Assembly: GCA_035544835.1 (NCBI GenBank)
Contig: DASZZV010000268.1
Span: 1 to 7,368, forward strand
Direction: 5' to 3'
Source: DASZZV01 sp035544835
GTDB taxonomy: Bacteria; Acidobacteriota; Thermoanaerobaculia; Gp7-AA8
Length of the DNA stretch: 7,368 nt
Part shown: in pieces, positions 6,178 through 7,368 of the stretch
How positions within the stretch are numbered: the stretch's first letter is position 1
How the letters are laid out: every line of letters begins with the position of its first letter
Notes under the pieces: generated by a model
Databases searched by the model: none
Told to the model about the DNA's origin: nothing
The model's input: only the letters and a program-made list of their open reading frames with translations
Position numbers and translations under genes: made by a program

Positions 6178-7368
6178 CTAGAACGCGTGCGTCGTATTCG
6201 GCTCGGGGCAGGTAACCTGATGGCCCTTCGCGGCGAGGGTCGTCTTGAATTCGTCTTGAACCCCCCGCTCTCCGTGCACCAGCCAGATGGGGCCCAGCTT
6301 CGGTGACGAAGCCTTCACCTTTCCGAGCCAGTCGATGAGTTCGGTCCGGTCGGCGTGGGCGCTGTATCCGGTGATGATTTCCACCTGCGCGTGGAGGGGG
6401 ACTTCCTCACCGAAAATCTTCAGCATCGGTTGACGTTCGACGATTCGGCGGCCGAGCGTATGCTCCGCCTGGAAGCCAACGATGAGGATCGTGTTTCGCG
6501 GATCGCTGGCTCCCTGTGCGAGATGGTGCAGGATTCGCCCATTCTCTGCCATTCCCGAGGCTGCGATCACGATCATCGGGCCGTGGGCCCTGCTGATTGC
6601 CTTCGACTCCTCGACGTCGCGCGTGTAATGAATCAGGTCGAATTGGAACAGCTCCGTGACCTGCGATACCATTTGCTCCGAGTTATCGAGTATCTCCGGG
6701 TGCCTCTCGAAAATGCCAGTCGCGCTGATAGCCAGCGGGCTGTCCACGTAGATCGGGAGCGCCGGAATCGCCTTTTCGCGAACCAGAGAATGGATTGCAT
6801 AAATCATTTCCTGCGTCCTGCCGACTGCAAATGCCGGGATTAGAACCCGCCCTCCGCGCGCCGCGGTGCTCCGGATCACTTCAGCGAGTCGCGCGCGGGA
6901 GCCCTCGACCGAATCGTGCTCGCGGTTTCCATAGGTAGACTCCATGATCAGCGCGTCGGCGCCAGTCGGAATCTCGGGGTCGCGTATGATCGGGAGTCCC
7001 TTCCGTCCGATGTCGCCGGAAAAGACGAGACGTTTCTTCACCCCACCTTCGTCGCAGTCGATAACGACGGTTGCGGAGCCCAGTATGTGCCCTGCGTCGA
7101 TATACGTAGCCTGGACCCCGGGAACAACGTCAAACGTCTTGCCGTACGGCACCACCGCCATTAGCTCGATCGTCCGCTCGGCGTGGCGGATGCCATAGAG
7201 CGGCTCGATGAACTCCTTCTTCCGCTTCACCAGAAATTCGGCGTCCTTTTCCTGAATGTGCGCCGAATCGGCGAGCATTATCGCCGACAGGTCGCGAGTG
7301 GCGTTCGTCGCCCAGATCGTTTTCGCGTAACCTTCCGCTACCAGAAACGGGAGGCGCCCGGAATGGTC
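6178..7368 (-). CDS. Metallo-beta-lactamase/beta-CASP ribonuclease (CPSF73-like), N-terminus cut by window edge
   Basis: The frame is open from the window edge, giving 396 visible residues. The N-terminal 50-70 residues with the first zinc ligands are outside. The first visible residues are DHSGRLP, the tail of the HxHxDH zinc motif. In visible numbering these follow: DAGHILGSA with zinc ligand His94; SGDIG with Asp119; ESTYG with Glu143, which is beta-CASP motif A; VLIPAFAVGRTQE; SGMAENGR; EHTLGRR near motif B; YSAHADR with the motif C His; and LVHGE near the C-terminus. This order is that of bacterial and archaeal CPSF73-like RNA endo/exonucleases (COG1236 type), which use two zinc ions. 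No membrane segment is seen, so it acts in the cytosol on RNA. An internal ATG at 7278 is not the start, because conserved sequence precedes it. It is followed by the YdcF-like gene after 15 bases. The true start and promoter are not visible. Confidence 0.92.
   Translation of the reverse strand, partial: DHSGRLPFLVAEGYAKTIWATNATRDLSAIMLADSAHIQEKDAEFLVKRKKEFIEPLYGIRHAERTIELMAVVPYGKTFDVVPGVQATYIDAGHILGSATVVIDCDEGGVKKRLVFSGDIGRKGLPIIRDPEIPTGADALIMESTYGNREHDSVEGSRARLAEVIRSTAARGGRVLIPAFAVGRTQEMIYAIHSLVREKAIPALPIYVDSPLAISATGIFERHPEILDNSEQMVSQVTELFQFDLIHYTRDVEESKAISRAHGPMIVIAASGMAENGRILHHLAQGASDPRNTILIVGFQAEHTLGRRIVERQPMLKIFGEEVPLHAQVEIITGYSAHADRTELIDWLGKVKASSPKLGPIWLVHGERGVQDEFKTTLAAKGHQVTCPEPNTTHAF

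Noticed and set aside
1..7368. CRISPR array, tRNA or rRNA genes, insertion sequence or phage genes
   Set aside because: No regularly spaced repeats, transposase-like frames or terminal inverted repeats were seen on reading both strands, and well-supported coding regions fill nearly all of the window.

Overview
The window looks like a piece of a GC-rich Gram-negative-type bacterial chromosome with dense, mostly minus-strand genes. Third codon positions are rich in G and C, intergenic gaps are short, and no gene start has a clear Shine-Dalgarno sequence. The gene set is an ECF sigma factor with a zinc-finger anti-sigma, a paired M16 peptidase, a Nudix hydrolase, a YdcF-like protein and a beta-CASP nuclease. 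This would suit a soil-type phylum such as Gemmatimonadota or Acidobacteriota, but that placement is an inference from gene content and not a firm call. No mobile element, RNA gene, CRISPR array or phage gene was seen.

Layout from high to low coordinates, which is the direction of transcription for the minus-strand genes. First comes the 3' part of a metallo-beta-lactamase/beta-CASP (CPSF-like) nuclease (7368 to 6178, 5' end outside the window), with a YdcF/DUF218 membrane-anchored protein 15 bases behind it (6162 to 5548). Converging on that pair is the only plus-strand gene, an alpha/beta hydrolase of the BEM46/ABHD13 type (4717 to 5517). It is split by a single in-frame TAA, with the rest of the gene intact in the same frame.

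Divergent from the hydrolase is a minus-strand cluster: a catalytic M16 zinc peptidase (4693 to 3419), its non-catalytic partner (3388 to 2039) and an ADP-ribose-pyrophosphatase-like Nudix hydrolase (2029 to 1460). The spacings of 30 and 9 bases suggest one operon. After a 243-base gap come an ECF sigma factor (1216 to 578) and, 68 bases later, its probable membrane anti-sigma factor (509 to beyond position 1).

How they work together: the two M16 proteins carry complementary halves of an active site (HxxEH in one, the R...Y pair in the other) and most likely form a heterodimer. The sigma/anti-sigma pair is a signal-transduction module reading an envelope or redox cue through the anti-sigma protein. 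The nuclease/YdcF pair joins an RNA-processing enzyme to an envelope protein only by co-transcription. I found no clearly new system. The most notable points are the nonsense codon in the hydrolase, the split M16 peptidase, and an anti-sigma gene that is easily missed because its frame runs off the window.
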